The notes beneath the pieces are model-generated. The model saw only the letters and a list, made by a program, of their open reading frames with translations. It did no database searches and had not been told where the DNA came from. This document shows positions 28,029-35,929 of a DNA stretch of 64,000 nucleotides, piece after piece (position 1 is the stretch's first letter; the number at the start of each line of letters is the position of its first letter). The position numbers and the translations under genes are program-made. The stretch is from Martelella radicis (lineage in GTDB: Bacteria > Pseudomonadota > Alphaproteobacteria > Rhizobiales > Rhizobiaceae), in NCBI RefSeq assembly GCF_014196625.1, contig NZ_JACIDZ010000010.1, positions 1-64,000 of the forward strand, in the 5' to 3' direction.

Positions 28029-29515
28029 TCATACTGCTCCCGGTATTTGCGCACGATGTAGAGCGCGTAGACATTGAGGCAGAGCGTGATCACGAAGAGC
28101 GTCAGGCCGAGCGCAAAGGCGACCAGCGTCTGCGGCGTGTCGAATTGCAGGTCGCCCGTCAGCTGGTTGACGATCTTGACCGTGACGGTCGTCATCGGCT
28201 CCAGCGGGTTGAGCTGCAACTGCGCGGCAACGCCTGCGGCAAGCACCACGATCATCGTCTCGCCGATCGCGCGCGAAGCCGTCAGCAGCAGCGCCCCGAC
28301 GACGCCGGGCAAGGCTGCCGGCAGGACCACGCGCTTGATCGTTTCCGAGCGCGTGGCGCCGAGCGCGAGCGAGCCCTTGCGCAGGCTGTCCGGCACCTGG
28401 CTGATGATATCATCCGACAGCGAGGAGACGAAGGGGATGAGCATGATGCCCATGACCACGCCGGCGGTCAGCACCGACTGCGCCTCGATGAAATTGCGGT
28501 AGCTGCCGGTGAAAAGCCCGTTCAGTTCCGCCGAGATGTCGCGCAGCAGCGGGCCGACGGTCACGAGCGCGAAAAAGCCGTAGACGATGGTGGGAATGCC
28601 CGCCAGCACCTCCAGCAGGGGTTTGGTGAGCGAACGCACGCGCTGGCCTGCATATTCCGACATGTAGATCGCCGCATAAAGCCCGACCGGCACGGCAACC
28701 GCCATGGCCACGAGGGAGATGTAGAGCGTGCCGGCCAGCAGCGGGATCAAGCCGAACTGTCCGGCCGAACCGGCGTCGCCGGCCGCGGCAAAGCGCGGAT
28801 CCCAGACCGTGCCGAAAAAGAAGTCGGCCGGCGGCACGGCGGAGAAGAAACGAAGCGTTTCCGTCAGCATCGACAACACGATGCCGACCGTCGTCAGGAT
28901 CGCGATGGTGGAGGCGAGCAGCAGGGCGGCAAGCACCGTCTGCTCGACGCGCCTACGCGCTGCGAAAGCAGGCCGAACCGCGCGATAGGCGAGCCCCAGC
29001 GAAATCAGCGCGAGCGCGAGGACCGCCGCCGCCATCGCCGCGTTCGACCGCGCCGAAAGCGCATTCAGCCTTTCGGCAGACGCAAGGACGAAGGGACGCG
29101 GCGAGGCGGCAAGCGGAATGCCGCGCTCGGCCAGCACGGCGCGCAGCGCGCCGGCATCCTCATCGACCCGCGCGCGCGCCTCCTCCGGCAATTGCCTGAG
29201 GCCGTAGGCAACCGAGGTGACGGAATTATAGACCAGGTTCTGCGCCGCCGCCGGCTGTTCCTCCACGCTTTCGGGGAAGCCGGCGCGGATTTCGGCGCCG
29301 ATGATCAGCGGGCTCGCCACCATCCAGGCCGCCATCAGCAGCAGCGCCGGCGCCACGGCGGCGATCGCGGCGAAGCTCGCGTGATGGGCGGGCCGTGAAT
29401 TGAGGCGCGCCAGGCTTCCACCGGCGAGCGCATAGGCCTTCGCCCGCGCCGAGAAATAACCGGCAACGCCAAGCGCGATCACAAGCGCCAATATGATCAA
29501 AAAGACATGCGTCAT
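28025..29515 (-). CDS. pstC: Phosphate ABC transporter permease PstC
   Basis: This is a 496-residue permease, again longer than the E. coli protein through an N-terminal region with two extra hydrophobic segments (residues 1-20 and about 45-65) and a helical insert to about 160. The conserved permease core has YAAIYMSEYAGQRVRSLTKP then LLEVLAGIPTIVYGFFAL, and the EAA loop ISQVPDSLRKGSLALGATRSETI. The start at 29515 (MTHVFLIILALVIALG) begins directly with a TM; an upstream GTG at 29548 is also open. It lies 74 bp after pstS. Confidence 0.94.
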   Translation of the reverse strand: MTHVFLIILALVIALGVAGYFSARAKAYALAGGSLARLNSRPAHHASFAAIAAVAPALLLMAAWMVASPLIIGAEIRAGFPESVEEQPAAAQNLVYNSVTSVAYGLRQLPEEARARVDEDAGALRAVLAERGIPLAASPRPFVLASAERLNALSARSNAAMAAAVLALALISLGLAYRAVRPAFAARRRVEQTVLAALLLASTIAILTTVGIVLSMLTETLRFFSAVPPADFFFGTVWDPRFAAAGDAGSAGQFGLIPLLAGTLYISLVAMAVAVPVGLYAAIYMSEYAGQRVRSLTKPLLEVLAGIPTIVYGFFALVTVGPLLRDISAELNGLFTGSYRNFIEAQSVLTAGVVMGIMLIPFVSSLSDDIISQVPDSLRKGSLALGATRSETIKRVVLPAALPGVVGALLLTASRAIGETMIVVLAAGVAAQLQLNPLEPMTTVTVKIVNQLTGDLQFDTPQTLVAFALGLTLFVITLCLNVYALYIVRKYREQYE

Positions 29516-29589
29516 ATCGATCCAGACCGTCCGGGCAGTTCCGGACACTTGATTGCGGTCGCCTCAGGCTTTCGGGCGGCGACCTTCAT

Positions 29590-30618
29590 TTATTGCAGCG
29601 CGGCCTCGAAGGCCGCCAGCATCTCGGCGCGCTGCAGTTCAGACGCCGGGACGAGGCCATATTCGGCAAGCGGGCCGTAGGGCCCTGCCATGCCGTCCGA
29701 CAGGAAGAATTCGACATAGTCCTTCAGACCCGGGATCGCTCCGACATGGGCCATCTTGACGTAGAAGAACAGCGGCCGCGACACCGGATATTCGCCGGTC
29801 CCCACCGTTTCGGCGGTCGGCGTCACGCCGGAAATCGTCGCGACATTCAGCTTGTCGGCATTGTTGTCGTAAAAGGACAGGCCGAACACGCCGAGGCTGG
29901 TCCGGTCGGAGACCACGCGCGCCAGCGTCTCGGTATAGTCGCCGTCAATGCCCGGCGCCCTGCCATCCTTGCGCACGGCGATGCAGCGGTTCATGCCCTG
30001 CTTCGCGCCGAAGCTATCCTCGAGAAAGGCAAGCGCGCCCGCCTGCTCGCAGCCGACGGCCAGAACCTTCTCCTCGAACACCTCCCGCGTGCCGTGCTTT
30101 TCACCGGGAATATAGGCCTTGATCTCGGTATCGGGCAGCGCCGGATCAATCTCCGACCAGCGCGTATAGGGGTTTTCCACGAGCGCGCCGTCGATCACGA
30201 GTTCGGCGGCGAGAGCGCGGTAGAGATCGAGCGGCGTCAGGTCCATGGCGGGCATGGAGGCATCGGTGGCAAACACGATCCCGTCATAGCCGAAGGCGAT
30301 TTCGGCAATCCCGGTCACGCCGTTCTTCGCGCAGGCCTCGATCTCGCCCGGGCGGATCGGCCGCGATGCGTTGGTGATATCGATGGTGCGCGGACCGACG
30401 CCCCGGCAGAATTCCTTCAGGCCGGCCGAAGAGCCTCCCGATTCCACGATCGGCGTCTTGAAGTCGGGAAAGATCTCGCCGAAGGTCTCGGCGACGATCT
30501 TGGCGTAGGGCAGAACGGTCGACGAACCGGCAATCTGGATCTGATCTCGCGCTTGCGCCTGGCCGCAGGCTAGAAACGCGGCGAAAACCGCGGCGGCCGG
30601 CATTACGAATAGCTTCAT
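29590..30618 (-). CDS. pstS: Phosphate-binding periplasmic protein PstS
   Basis: This is a 342-residue solute-binding protein with a Sec signal peptide (KLFVMPAAAVFAAFLACGQAQA, cleavage before RDQIQIAGSSTVLPYAK). The phosphate-contacting loops IAGSSTV at the N-terminus of the mature protein and SGGSSAGLKEFCRG are clear, as are DITNASRPI and GTREVFEEKVL. It delivers phosphate to PstCA. The Pho-box array about 90-125 bp upstream indicates direct PhoB control. It is the first gene of the pst operon, after phoR. Confidence 0.95.
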   Translation of the reverse strand: MKLFVMPAAAVFAAFLACGQAQARDQIQIAGSSTVLPYAKIVAETFGEIFPDFKTPIVESGGSSAGLKEFCRGVGPRTIDITNASRPIRPGEIEACAKNGVTGIAEIAFGYDGIVFATDASMPAMDLTPLDLYRALAAELVIDGALVENPYTRWSEIDPALPDTEIKAYIPGEKHGTREVFEEKVLAVGCEQAGALAFLEDSFGAKQGMNRCIAVRKDGRAPGIDGDYTETLARVVSDRTSLGVFGLSFYDNNADKLNVATISGVTPTAETVGTGEYPVSRPLFFYVKMAHVGAIPGLKDYVEFFLSDGMAGPYGPLAEYGLVPASELQRAEMLAAFEAALQ

Positions 30619-30707
30619 GACGCATCCCTTGCGGGTTACATGTTTGCACCGTCTCGAGCGATGCCTGGTCCGCTACCGTCGCGAACCGCCGGAACCGGAC
30701 AGCCCGG

Positions 30708-30740
30708 TTTTATGTCATTTTTGATTCAGTTTTATGACAG
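30708..30740 (-). promoter_or_regulatory. Pho-box array upstream of pstS
   Basis: On the minus strand three 7-bp half-sites occur with exact 11-bp periodicity, separated by AAAA: CTGTCAT, CTGAATC and ATGACAT. The first two together match the classical Pho box (CTGTCAT-AAAA-CTGTCAT) at 11 of 14 or more informative positions. The array lies about 90-125 bp upstream of the pstS start, where PhoB would act as an activator. A further isolated ATGTCAT half-site is at 30758-30764, out of phase by 2 bp. Confidence 0.8.
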
Positions 30741-30778
30741 TTCAGTCTATTGTTTTCATGACATTTTTTTGAACGCCG

Positions 30779-32065
30779 TCAGAAGCGAACGGTGAAGGTC
30801 GTGCCCTTTCCGACTGCGGATTTCACCACCATTCGCGCGCGGTGGCGGGTAAGGATGTGCTTCACGATCGCAAGCCCCAGCCCTGTGCCCTTCTTCGAGC
30901 GACTGTCGGCGACCGAGACCCGGTAGAACCGCTCCGTCAGGCGCGGAACATGTTCGGCGGGAATGCCGGGGCCGTAGTCGACGACCGAGACTTCGCCCGC
31001 GCCGTCTTCCAGCGCCTTGAGATAGACGTCGACCCTGCCGCCCTCGGCGCCATATTTGCAGGCGTTTTCGATCAGGTTCTCGAAAACCTCCACCAATTCG
31101 TCATTGTCACCGTTCACGATGACCGGCTCGTCCGGAAGAAACAGGTTGATGGCCACGTCCAGATCTTCAGCAAGCGGCAGCAGGCTGTCGCGCACATGCT
31201 CAAGCAGCGCATTCAGCCTGACCTTCTGGTCCGGCGAGAGGTGAGCCTTCGCTTCCAGACGGGACAGCGACATCAGGTCATCGACAAGCCGACTCATGCG
31301 GGTCGCCTGGTCGAGCATGATCGGCAGGAAGCGCTCCTGCGCCTTGGCGTCATTTTTCGCCGGCCCCTGCAACGTTTCGATATAGCCGCGTAGCGAGGCA
31401 AGCGGCGTCCTCAGTTCATGGCTGGCATTGGCGACGAAGTCTGAGCGCATGCGGTCGATCCGCCGCGCCTCGGAGATATCGCGCAGGACCAGCATGTAGA
31501 CCGGCTTCTCGCCATCGGCGCCGGCGACAGGCGCGACCCTGACGAGATAGACGCGCTCGGACGGCAGGCGCTCGGAATATTCGATCTGGTTGGTCCGGGC
31601 ATTGGCAAGCGTGTCGCGGATGATGTCGAGAACGCCCGGCGCGCGCATGCGGGCGGAGATGTGCGAGCCGAGCGGGAAGCTTCCGAATGTACCGCCTGCC
31701 GAGCGGTTCTGGAACAGAACGGTTCCATCGGCGGCAAGAAGATAGATGGCGAGATCGATCTCGTCGAGAAACCGGGGCAGCTCGCCGAAATCGATCCGTC
31801 CCTCGCCGGGCTCCGACACTTCGTCCGGCGTTTCCGCTTCGCCGCCGGCGGGCGCGGCGCCGATCAGGGCCGCAATCGAAACGGCAAGCCAGCCGACAAC
31901 GACGGCAACAGGCGGGGCGAGGCCGAAAAAGACGGCTGAAACGGCGGTGACGGCGGCAACCAGAAGAACAAGCCGCGCGGCCAGCGCGCGAGCCGCAATC
32001 TCCCTAACCGTCTCGTCCAGCCTTTTCACCTGATTCCCTCGAAATCTCTGCAAGAAGCGTTGCAT
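30779..32065 (-). CDS. phoR: Phosphate regulon sensor histidine kinase PhoR
   Basis: This is a 428-residue membrane histidine kinase. Two hydrophobic segments lie near residues 28-70 with a very short periplasmic loop, as in PhoR proteins. Then come a PAS-like domain (DEIDLAIYLLAADGTVLFQNRSA), the HisKA box VANASHELRTPLASLRGYIETL (phospho-His), and the ATPase with N-box NLIENACKYG, G1 VDYGPGIPAEH and G2 GTGLGLAIVKHI. It phosphorylates PhoB. The start may instead be GTG at 32029, which has a GAGGG ribosome-binding site that the ATG at 32065 lacks. It heads the phosphate block on the minus strand. Confidence 0.93.
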   Translation of the reverse strand: MQRFLQRFRGNQVKRLDETVREIAARALAARLVLLVAAVTAVSAVFFGLAPPVAVVVGWLAVSIAALIGAAPAGGEAETPDEVSEPGEGRIDFGELPRFLDEIDLAIYLLAADGTVLFQNRSAGGTFGSFPLGSHISARMRAPGVLDIIRDTLANARTNQIEYSERLPSERVYLVRVAPVAGADGEKPVYMLVLRDISEARRIDRMRSDFVANASHELRTPLASLRGYIETLQGPAKNDAKAQERFLPIMLDQATRMSRLVDDLMSLSRLEAKAHLSPDQKVRLNALLEHVRDSLLPLAEDLDVAINLFLPDEPVIVNGDNDELVEVFENLIENACKYGAEGGRVDVYLKALEDGAGEVSVVDYGPGIPAEHVPRLTERFYRVSVADSRSKKGTGLGLAIVKHILTRHRARMVVKSAVGKGTTFTVRF

Positions 32066-32083
32066 ATACGTCTTTTGTGACAG
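32066..32083 (-). promoter_or_regulatory. Possible Pho-box half-site upstream of phoR
   Basis: On the minus strand CTGTCAC-AAAA-GACGTAT occurs just before the phoR ATG. The first half-site is a 6/7 match to CTGTCAT with the usual AAAA linker; the second is poor. If real it would favour the downstream GTG start for phoR and suggest autoregulation. Weak evidence. Confidence 0.3.
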
Positions 32084-32105
32084 GAATATTCAACGCCGCA
32101 ACGCT

Positions 32106-33380
32106 TCAGTCGGCAGCGCGGGCCCTGATGGCGAAGATGTCGAGCGGAACGCCGCCGCCAGCGAGGTCGCTTGAGATCATCAGCCGCGTCGGAAGAACAC
32201 CGCCCCCGCTCGGATCAAGCCGGACCACCAGGCTTTCACGATGCGCGCTCGGGGTGAAGCGATGGCGCTGGCAGCCTTCGACCGTGCCGTCGGCGCAGTA
32301 GATGCCGACCTGCTGTCCGCCGCCATCGGGCGCCAACACGCTGAATTCGACCAGAACCGGTCCTTCTTCCAGCATGCCCCGCACAGCCGTCGGCAGGGCG
32401 ACGGTGACCGCGCCGGCATCGCCGGCAGCGCGCGAGGCAATCTCGACGGCGGCAGCGCCTTCGACCGTAGCATTGGAAATGACCGCGGCGGAGCCAGCCG
32501 CAAGACCGTTTGCCGCTCCTGGCTGGAGAACCGTCGTCCAGCCCGAAGCACCCTCGAAATCCTCCGCCTCGATCAGCGGGGCGGGATTGGGCACGGCGGT
32601 GTCGAGCGCATTCGGGTTGAGCGCGAAATTCGACGTGACGATCCACCAGCCACCGAAAAGAACAAAGGCGAGCAGGACAACGGCGATCAGCATTCGCGCG
32701 AAACCACCGCGTTTGCGCGGGGGCCGTTGCGTGGCTTCAGCCCGACGGCCTTTCTGCTTCTTCGGGCGCTTCCTGGCCGGAGCCTTCAAGGTCTTGCCGG
32801 CCGGCCGGCGTTCGTCGCCGGCGACAGCGATATCGTCGATGGCGGAAAACTGTTCGGCATCGAGATGCCCGCTGTCTTTCCGATCTTCCGGCGAAACCGC
32901 GAAATCAGCCGCGGTAAAATCGGCCTCCCGCCTTGGTTCCGGGGCGATAACCGGACTCTCGGGATAGTCGAAATGCGCCTCCGGCTCAGCCCTCATGTCG
33001 AGATCGCCGATGTCGGGCTCCGCCGGATGTTCGGGTTCGAAAGACGGCGCATCGGGCCTTTCCGGTTGGTAGGCGGAGGGTTCGACCGGACTTTCCGGCG
33101 CCCGACCGACGGCAAAGGGGTCGTCGAAGACGGCCGGCCGTGGCTGGCGCGCCGCGCGCGCCTTGCGGGCGGCCTCGGCCTCCTCGCGCTCGATTGCGGT
33201 GATGATTTCGTCGAGCCGGCGGCGCTGACGCGCGATCGCCTTGGAATCCGTGATGCCCTGTTTGGCAAGCCCGCCTTCCAGCGCCTGCCGCGCGGACTGG
33301 TAGATCCGCGCCCGCTGGTTGGCATCCTCCCTGTCGGTGCTCTCCAGCGCTTTTCTGATGGCTTGTTCCAGTCCGCTCAC
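32106..33380 (-). CDS. Conserved hypothetical membrane protein upstream of phoR
   Basis: The 424-residue protein starts with GTG and has GGGATG upstream. I do not recognise a named family. The N-terminal 75 residues form a charged helical region (GLEQAIRKALESTDREDANQ). Residues 75-200 are a Pro/Glu/Asp-rich disordered stretch, followed by a Lys/Arg-rich segment before one TM helix near residue 232 (FARMLIAVVLLAFVLFGGWW). The C-terminal 170 residues are a beta-rich domain with LIEAEDFEGASGWTTVLQPG, which resembles a carbohydrate-binding or jelly-roll type fold and should be periplasmic. It lies 40 bp upstream of phoR and may share its transcript. The role is unknown; a link to phosphate stress is only suggested by position. 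Confidence 0.75.
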   Translation of the reverse strand: MSGLEQAIRKALESTDREDANQRARIYQSARQALEGGLAKQGITDSKAIARQRRRLDEIITAIEREEAEAARKARAARQPRPAVFDDPFAVGRAPESPVEPSAYQPERPDAPSFEPEHPAEPDIGDLDMRAEPEAHFDYPESPVIAPEPRREADFTAADFAVSPEDRKDSGHLDAEQFSAIDDIAVAGDERRPAGKTLKAPARKRPKKQKGRRAEATQRPPRKRGGFARMLIAVVLLAFVLFGGWWIVTSNFALNPNALDTAVPNPAPLIEAEDFEGASGWTTVLQPGAANGLAAGSAAVISNATVEGAAAVEIASRAAGDAGAVTVALPTAVRGMLEEGPVLVEFSVLAPDGGGQQVGIYCADGTVEGCQRHRFTPSAHRESLVVRLDPSGGGVLPTRLMISSDLAGGGVPLDIFAIRARAAD

Positions 33381-33604
33381 AATATCATCCCGTCACGTTT
33401 CATGAGGCACTCAAGACGCTATTGACAGTGTTTGGCCCCTCTGATCAAGGCAAAATACTGAATGCCGCCTGCGGACGCGCGCTCGCGCGGCGACCGGGTA
33501 TCAACGCGGAAAGGCTTCCAGGCGTTGCAAAAATACGCGAAAAATGTCTCCCTTGCATGCAAAGTGCCGCATCAAGAACCGCGCGGACAAAGCCTGAGGA
33601 AGAC

Positions 33605-34366
33605 ATGTCGCAAACTTTCCGCCTCGATGACCTGATGCAGATGGCCCGCGAGGAGGGCCGTATCGTGGCCGAGGACGCCGCAAGGCGCATGGGCGTCACG
33701 GTTCAGACCATCAGACGGGACCTTCTGAAACTCTCCGAGTCGGGCAAGCTCACCCGCGTCCATGGCGGCGCGGTTCTGGCGTCGGGCACCACCAATATCG
33801 GTTATGCCGACCGGCGGGAGCTCAACACAGACGAAAAGGCGGCAATCGCCGCCGCCTGCGTTGCCGAAATTCCTGACAACGCGGCGATCTTCATGAATAT
33901 CGGCACCACGACGGAGGCTGTCGCCCGCGCGCTCATCGGCCATCGCGGCATCCTGGTGGTCACCAACAACATCAATGTCGCCAACACGCTGGTCGCAAAT
34001 CCCGACTGCGAAATCGTTGTGGCCGGCGGGCAGTTGCGGCGCACCGATGGGGGGCTTGTCGGCACGCTCGCCAACAGCATTGTCGAGCAGTTCAAATTCG
34101 ATCTGGCAATCATCGGCTGTTCGGCGATGGACGCGGACGGCGATCTCCTCGACTTCGACATGATGGAGGTCGGCGTCAGCCAGACCGCCATCCGGCGCGC
34201 GCGCAAGACCTTCCTGGTCGCAGACCACACAAAGTTCGCCCGCTCCGCCCCCGCCCGGATCGCCTCGCTTGCCGACATCGACGCCTTCTTTACCGACCGG
34301 CCGCTCGATGCCGAACTGACGTCGCGCTGCAAGGCCTGGAACACCCGGGTCGTTGTCGCCGGCTGA
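33605..34366 (+). CDS. DeoR/GlpR family transcriptional regulator
   Basis: This is a 253-residue sugar-phosphate-responsive repressor. The N-terminal winged helix contains the DeoR signature VTVQTIRRDLLKLSESGKLT then RVHGGA. The C-terminal DeoRC domain has the ISOCOT fold motifs FMNIGTTTEAVARAL, LVVTNNINVANTL, IVVAGGQLR and FLVADHTKFAR. The start at 33605 (MSQTFRL) has GAGGAAG upstream; the frame stays open to 33422 without similarity. No sugar kinase or ABC permease is beside it. The neighbouring genes are the solute-binding-like protein and the xylose cluster, either of which could be a target. Confidence 0.92.
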   Translation: MSQTFRLDDLMQMAREEGRIVAEDAARRMGVTVQTIRRDLLKLSESGKLTRVHGGAVLASGTTNIGYADRRELNTDEKAAIAAACVAEIPDNAAIFMNIGTTTEAVARALIGHRGILVVTNNINVANTLVANPDCEIVVAGGQLRRTDGGLVGTLANSIVEQFKFDLAIIGCSAMDADGDLLDFDMMEVGVSQTAIRRARKTFLVADHTKFARSAPARIASLADIDAFFTDRPLDAELTSRCKAWNTRVVVAG

Positions 34367-34546
34367 CGCTACGCATTGCCTCGATAAAGCCTGCCTGAAG
34401 GCGGATAAGGGAACAAACCCGCTTTGCCCGCTTTGTTTACACGAACGGCCTTGCCGGGATTTGGAATGCATGCCTTCGAAAAATGCAGAGCCGCCGCGCC
34501 GTCTTGCTTGAAGACCGGACGCAGCCACGATTGCGGAGCGAACGAA

Positions 34547-35713
34547 TTGACCACGACACTGAAAGGCCTGACCTGGAGCCACCCCCGCGGTTTTGCGCCG
34601 ATGGAGGCCGCTGCGCGGCAATGGCTTGATGAGACCGGCGTCTGCATCGAATGGGACAAGGGCCATCTTCAGGGTAATCTCCCGGAACTGGTCAATGGGC
34701 CCCTCGCCGCGCTGACCAGCGATTACGACCTGCTTGTGATAGACCACACCCATCTCGGCCATCTGGTCCGCGACAGAAGCCTGCTCCCACTTCAGATCGA
34801 GGGCCGCGAGCGCGAGCGCCGCGAGATTGAAAGCGGCGCCATCGGCAAGACATGGCAGGCCTATCAGTTCAGAGGTCAGCAATGGGCCTTTCCGATCGAT
34901 GCCTCGGCCGAGGTCATGGCATACCGCCCCGACCGCCTGGCCGAGCCGCCCGCTGAATGGACGGCGCTCTTGACGCTTGCCGAAGAAGGAAGGGTTCTTC
35001 TGCCGCTCAGCACGCCGCATGCTCTGATGGTCTTCTTCACGCTGGCAGCCGGGCTCGGCACGCCATGCCGAGCAGAAGATCAGGGCCCGCTGATCGGCGA
35101 GGACGAAGGCATTGCCGTCTACGAGCATCTTGCAGAACTGGCGAGCCGCGTGCCGGAAGACAATCTGACGGCAGACCCCGTCGCCGTGCTCGAGGCTCTG
35201 GCCGCGGACGATACGCAAGCTGTCTTGGCGCCCTTCATCTCCGGCTTCAGGAACTATGCGACCGAGGGGTTTCGCGCCAACAGACTTGCCTTTACCGATG
35301 TTCCCGAACTCAAGAAGGGCGGACCGGCGAGCTCGGCGCTCGGCGGGACCGGCATTGCGGTCTCGGCGGCGTCCGGCCACCCCGACGAAGCGCTCGATTT
35401 TTGCCACTGGCTTGCAAGCGGCCCGGTGCAATCATCGCTTTACGCCGAGGCGGGCGGCCAGCCCGCCCATGCCGCCGCCTGGGACAGCGAGAAACTCAAC
35501 GCCGCTCCCGACGGTTTCTTTCGCGACACGCGCGCCGCCGTGGAACGCGCTTTTCTGCGCCCGCGCCATGAGGGCTATGTCGCCTTCCAGCAGGAAGCAT
35601 CCGATGTCATCATCGAGGCGTTGCGCACCGATGCGCCGGCGATCGCCGTCATCGGCCGGCTCAACAAACTCTTCGAAAACAGTTTCGCAAGCGGGCCGGC
35701 CGCCGTATTGTGA
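34547..35713 (+). CDS. Solute-binding-protein-like protein without a signal peptide
   Basis: The 388-residue protein resembles family 1 extracellular solute-binding proteins: LKGLTWSHPRGFAPMEAAAR near the start, a central YDLLVIDHTHLGHLV, FPIDASAEVMAYRPD, SGFRNYATEGFRANRLAFTD, and ALGGTGIAVSAASGHPDEAL with FCHWLASGPVQSSLYAEAGGQP. It has no signal peptide. I use the TTG at 34547 because GGAG lies about 8 nt upstream and similarity begins there. An ATG at 34424 gives a 41-residue extension that is neither hydrophobic nor signal-like. No ABC permease or ATPase is nearby. Signal-less relatives are known in rhizobia, with unknown roles; it could be a cytoplasmic binding or sensor protein. It lies 180 bp downstream of the DeoR gene. 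Confidence 0.7.
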   Translation: MTTTLKGLTWSHPRGFAPMEAAARQWLDETGVCIEWDKGHLQGNLPELVNGPLAALTSDYDLLVIDHTHLGHLVRDRSLLPLQIEGRERERREIESGAIGKTWQAYQFRGQQWAFPIDASAEVMAYRPDRLAEPPAEWTALLTLAEEGRVLLPLSTPHALMVFFTLAAGLGTPCRAEDQGPLIGEDEGIAVYEHLAELASRVPEDNLTADPVAVLEALAADDTQAVLAPFISGFRNYATEGFRANRLAFTDVPELKKGGPASSALGGTGIAVSAASGHPDEALDFCHWLASGPVQSSLYAEAGGQPAHAAAWDSEKLNAAPDGFFRDTRAAVERAFLRPRHEGYVAFQQEASDVIIEALRTDAPAIAVIGRLNKLFENSFASGPAAVL

Positions 35714-35802
35714 ACTGTCTTTGCCGGCAGACCACACATCACGCCGCCCCGCCGCAGCCATTTCAAATGCTGCCCTGCGAAAGCACCCGTTTCACGTTAA
35801 TT

Positions 35803-35817
35803 TCATCGAATCGATGA
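35803..35817. promoter_or_regulatory. Candidate operator upstream of the xylose regulator
   Basis: A 15-bp palindrome has 7-bp arms TCATCGA / TCGATGA about one central base. It lies 113 bp before the LacI-type regulator start, in an AT-rich stretch that probably contains the promoter. LacI-family operators are often of this odd-centred type; binding by the adjacent regulator is inference. Confidence 0.4.
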
Positions 35818-35929
35818 TTTTTGATTTACGTACATCATTTCTGGCGCTATAGTCCGTTTCAACGAGGACCGCAAAGGTCTCGGGCGGAACCGTTCGGTTC
35901 CGGCGAGGAGCGAAACAAACCAGGCGGAC

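Noticed and set aside
33572-35431. 619-codon minus-strand frame opposite the DeoR and solute-binding-like genes
   Set aside because: It crosses two convincing plus-strand genes and their intergenic gap and shows no domain; a codon-bias shadow.
35821-35854. TTGATT ... TATAGT as promoter of the xylose regulator
   Set aside because: Spacing of about 21-22 bp between the hexamers is too long for a normal sigma-70 promoter.
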